Source of the DNA: JABWBR01 sp036741235
GTDB lineage: Bacteria > Bacteroidota > Bacteroidia > Chitinophagales > Saprospiraceae
Direction of reading: 5' to 3'
DNA length: 63,933 nucleotides
NCBI GenBank assembly: GCA_036741235.1
Contig: DAINSQ010000007.1
Location: 1-63,933 of the forward strand
Positions 63,001 to 63,933 of the stretch are shown here, in pieces. The notes beneath the pieces are model-generated. The model saw nothing but the letters and a program-made list of their open reading frames with translations, was not told the origin of the DNA and searched no databases. Numbering within the stretch: position 1 is the first letter of the stretch; every line of letters starts with the position of its first letter. The position numbers were made by a program, and so were the translations under genes.

Positions 63001-63726
63001 CAGCAGCGCCCGCCGGTCGGCCAGGGCTTTGCCTTCCAATTGATACTGAGCCAACTCTTTTTCCCACTGTGCAAGTTCATCAGAAGTGGGCGCCTGCGTG
63101 ATGCCCAGCGTTTGGCGCAGGTCGTCAAGTCGCTGCTGTTCCAACTTGGCCCTTTCGTATGCGGCCATCGATAACCTGCTATATATTTCAACGCCTGTAA
63201 TGCGTTCCAGCAAATCGCTGCGTTCTTTCTCCCCCGATTTCAGGAAGGCCGCAAAATCGCCCTGGGAAAGGAGCACCGAGCGGCAAAACCGGTCGTAGTC
63301 GAGCCCGCTAACGGCCTCCACCATGTCGTCTACCTCTTTGTTTTTTTCTGCTATTATTTCAAAAACTTCCAGGCGAGGATTCCACTGCGCCAGTTCCCGC
63401 TTGGGGCCTTTAATGTCGCCTTCCTCCTTTCGATGAGCTCTCCATATGCTCCACTTTGCGCGAAACAGGCCTTTGTGGGTTTCAAATTCAACTTCGGCCA
63501 GGCTTTCCACAGCGCCGTATGACATCACGTCTTTGGCGTCTTTATTGCGGTGAATGCGGCCATATAAAGCCAGTGTGATGGCATCGAGTAAGGTCGTCTT
63601 ACCTGCGCCGGTATCGCCGGTAATGGCAATTAATCCCGCGTGCGCCAAGGGCGGCGAGCTGAAGTCAATGGTCGCCTGTAGGCGCAATGAGTGAAGGTTG
63701 TTGACTGTGATCCTGGTAATTTTCAT
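60079..63726 (-). CDS. sbcC: SbcC exonuclease ATPase subunit
   Basis: A 1215-residue SMC-like DNA-repair ATPase. N-terminal Walker A is GDTGAGKTT at residues 37-45. Long coiled coils follow with the zinc hook CPLC at 600-603 (EPCPLCFSTHHPF), then signature LSGGESFLVSLALALGLSDL near 1108 and Walker B SLFVDEGFGTLDD near 1150. With SbcD nuclease it cuts DNA hairpins and cross-linked ends; SbcD is not in this window but would be expected just upstream on the minus strand. The ability to cleave hairpins is notable given the inverted arrays nearby. Confidence 0.97.
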   Translation of the reverse strand: MKITRITVNNLHSLRLQATIDFSSPPLAHAGLIAITGDTGAGKTTLLDAITLALYGRIHRNKDAKDVMSYGAVESLAEVEFETHKGLFRAKWSIWRAHRKEEGDIKGPKRELAQWNPRLEVFEIIAEKNKEVDDMVEAVSGLDYDRFCRSVLLSQGDFAAFLKSGEKERSDLLERITGVEIYSRLSMAAYERAKLEQQRLDDLRQTLGITQAPTSDELAQWEKELAQYQLEGKALADRRALLLLQSQWLQRLTELETRRSVLHQALQDAEQGRSEDADIKIRIQDARKASAFQPDLALLDNLTQRIIQLEAELLSLDEQIHNAQRQLEGSQQEQISTQRTLEELQKEFQTQYPVWEKTLALDAVISEKTLVLQSQQLQLAAQEKTGDELKRQLEQQATQLSELEQLEHSCAEWLSAHNAWQSLPRQLPLMQDKRNELRILWAERKTAIDKDENARSQLIELSKQLEQAANAKAEAEAQLQQLQADFERLAPEYYATSRQELLHLLVQEIEGLSDKQGQLRLWGDVQKTYQQKLKAIADLEERLYHLQLEEEDVNKTLMVAIDALDACHQRLQYADRIYDQQRLIANYEKDREQLQDGEPCPLCFSTHHPFREHHIKPMVDEAKSERDKAQLQYSQALGRQQQLLRQHNELYHETRRLRGKEEGLERLRLDLLDIEAELVATAGTVFAGMPGIHENPRVEQLIEQVNQSLTDKRSRRQQLMELDKSLAALEKSVSNTAQTYAQAQSAHLLAQERAASAAQWRQETETKWEQSVAQMNNLLEPYGQVFEAEKGAAIFETLQQQADEYARRQKQLDEAVKDKAAKAQRMEQFREEMARLQENLGAARSTFSIQQQILNETVAERRALLGEEDPQVARTAMQAGMTQQQLRVDQTKSTCATLEKELESLRRLHAGKSGERTTADLQKDQLSLQLLSKLQQSGFDNIEALQQSLMSHDALQQLEETLQQREQRRLELEQQWRELSSQLALEQAKALTAESAETVAALLSDTDLRYQSTLQTIGALREKKNQGEQRRSEAQSLLQQISEQEKNCLRWSKLNDVIGQADGKKFRVFAQGLTLQKLTALANRHLQQLNGRYVIYKSKTEDLALEIIDTFQANNKRSMSTLSGGESFLVSLALALGLSDLAGKNAQIQSLFVDEGFGTLDDNSLDMAISTLENLQAAGKTIGVISHVKALKERITTQIQVKMKGNGFSEIAVWG

Positions 63727-63845
63727 ACCTCTTTCTTGAGCAGGCGCCCCAATTTAAGAATCTTTAACCATCTTCGCTCCAGCTTTAACGATTTCTTAGT
63801 TTCGGCGCGTTGAAATGGAGGGTAATTTGCGGGGTGTGTTCTATG

Positions 63846-63933
63846 TTGTGGGTTGTAGGTTGTAGGTTGTAGGTTGTAGGTTGTGGGTTGTAGGTTGTGG
63901 GTTGTAGGTTGTTGGTTGTAGGTTGTGGGTTGT
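63846..63933. repeat. Heptamer tandem array at the right edge
   Basis: About twelve and a half copies of TTGTRGG (TTGTGGG or TTGTAGG, one TTGTTGG) run to the end of the window and are truncated there. The same heptamer occurs as 1-2 copies at 24304-24315 and in complement near 17925. Bases 63727-63845 upstream of sbcC contain nothing else recognisable. Confidence 0.85.

Overview
The window comes from a Bacteroidota chromosome, most likely a member of the Saprospiria (Saprospira/Lewinella/Haliscomenobacter type). The reasons are internal: GldA/GldF/GldG gliding-motility ABC components, a PorP/SprF-type protein of the type IX secretion system (T9SS), four large exported proteins ending in T9SS sorting domains (two type A, two type B), a bacillithiol gene (bshC), and promoters of the Bacteroidota form TTG-N20-TAnnTTTG. 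No rRNA, tRNA, insertion sequence, phage or CRISPR was seen, so this is ordinary chromosomal backbone with a few lineage-specific genes.

Layout. 1-6.0 kb: a P-type (SERCA-like) cation ATPase, a small membrane protein and an 11-Asp-box beta-propeller T9SS cargo. 6.0-12.1 kb, minus strand: an exported M20 amidohydrolase, a ClpP-like protease with an export signal, an alpha/beta hydrolase with cysteine at the nucleophile elbow, and a 12-TM protein fused to a LytTR-like DNA-binding domain. 12.4-16.1 kb, plus: TrhA/hemolysin III, thioredoxin reductase, and the agmatine-to-putrescine pair aguA-aguB. 16.2-22.0 kb, minus: NUDIX hydrolase, YdcF/ElyC-type protein, rhomboid protease, rlmH, a SWIM-finger protein, an unknown gene and a lipoprotein. 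22.2-24.3 kb, plus: a MoxR/Mg-chelatase-like AAA ATPase and a TsaC/YciO protein. 24.4-28.1 kb, minus: selD and mnmH (tRNA 2-selenouridine) behind a Kelch-like T9SS cargo gene broken by one in-frame TAG. 28.3-29.9 kb: bshC. 30.0-41.8 kb, minus: two paralogous giant modular T9SS cargo proteins (2209 and about 1649 aa) with 19 and 11 copies of the same 70-residue module. 42.0-46.4 kb: proline dehydrogenase coupled to aroE, and a divergent malic enzyme-phosphotransacetylase fusion. 46.4-53.3 kb, minus: an apparent eight-gene operon containing gldA, two unknown exported proteins, gldF, gldG, a DUF4340 protein and an S1/P1-like zinc hydrolase. 53.5-56.1 kb, plus: fdx-iscX-kdsC-UbiA-maf. 56.1-63.7 kb: an NlpC/P60 protein lacking its catalytic cysteine, a PorP/SprF protein, a membrane-anchored PspA-like coiled-coil protein with a coiled-coil partner, and sbcC.

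The least expected structural signal is a set of short-period inverted arrays in gene junctions: 8-bp units at 16.1, 24.3 and 58.2 kb, all between convergent genes, and 10-bp units at 15.1 kb. Each has a different unit sequence but the same layout of two opposed arms around a short spacer. One array supplies the last codons and stop codon of the NUDIX gene. A 7-bp array occupies the right edge of the window, and a different nested inverted-repeat element lies at 6.0-6.3 kb.

Functional themes are cell-surface and gliding/T9SS biology (cargo, outer-membrane component, Gld ABC transporter), thiol/redox and Fe-S metabolism (trxB, bshC, fdx, iscX), selenium modification of tRNA, polyamine synthesis, and DNA repair (sbcC). 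All calls come from reading motifs by eye; no database search was run.
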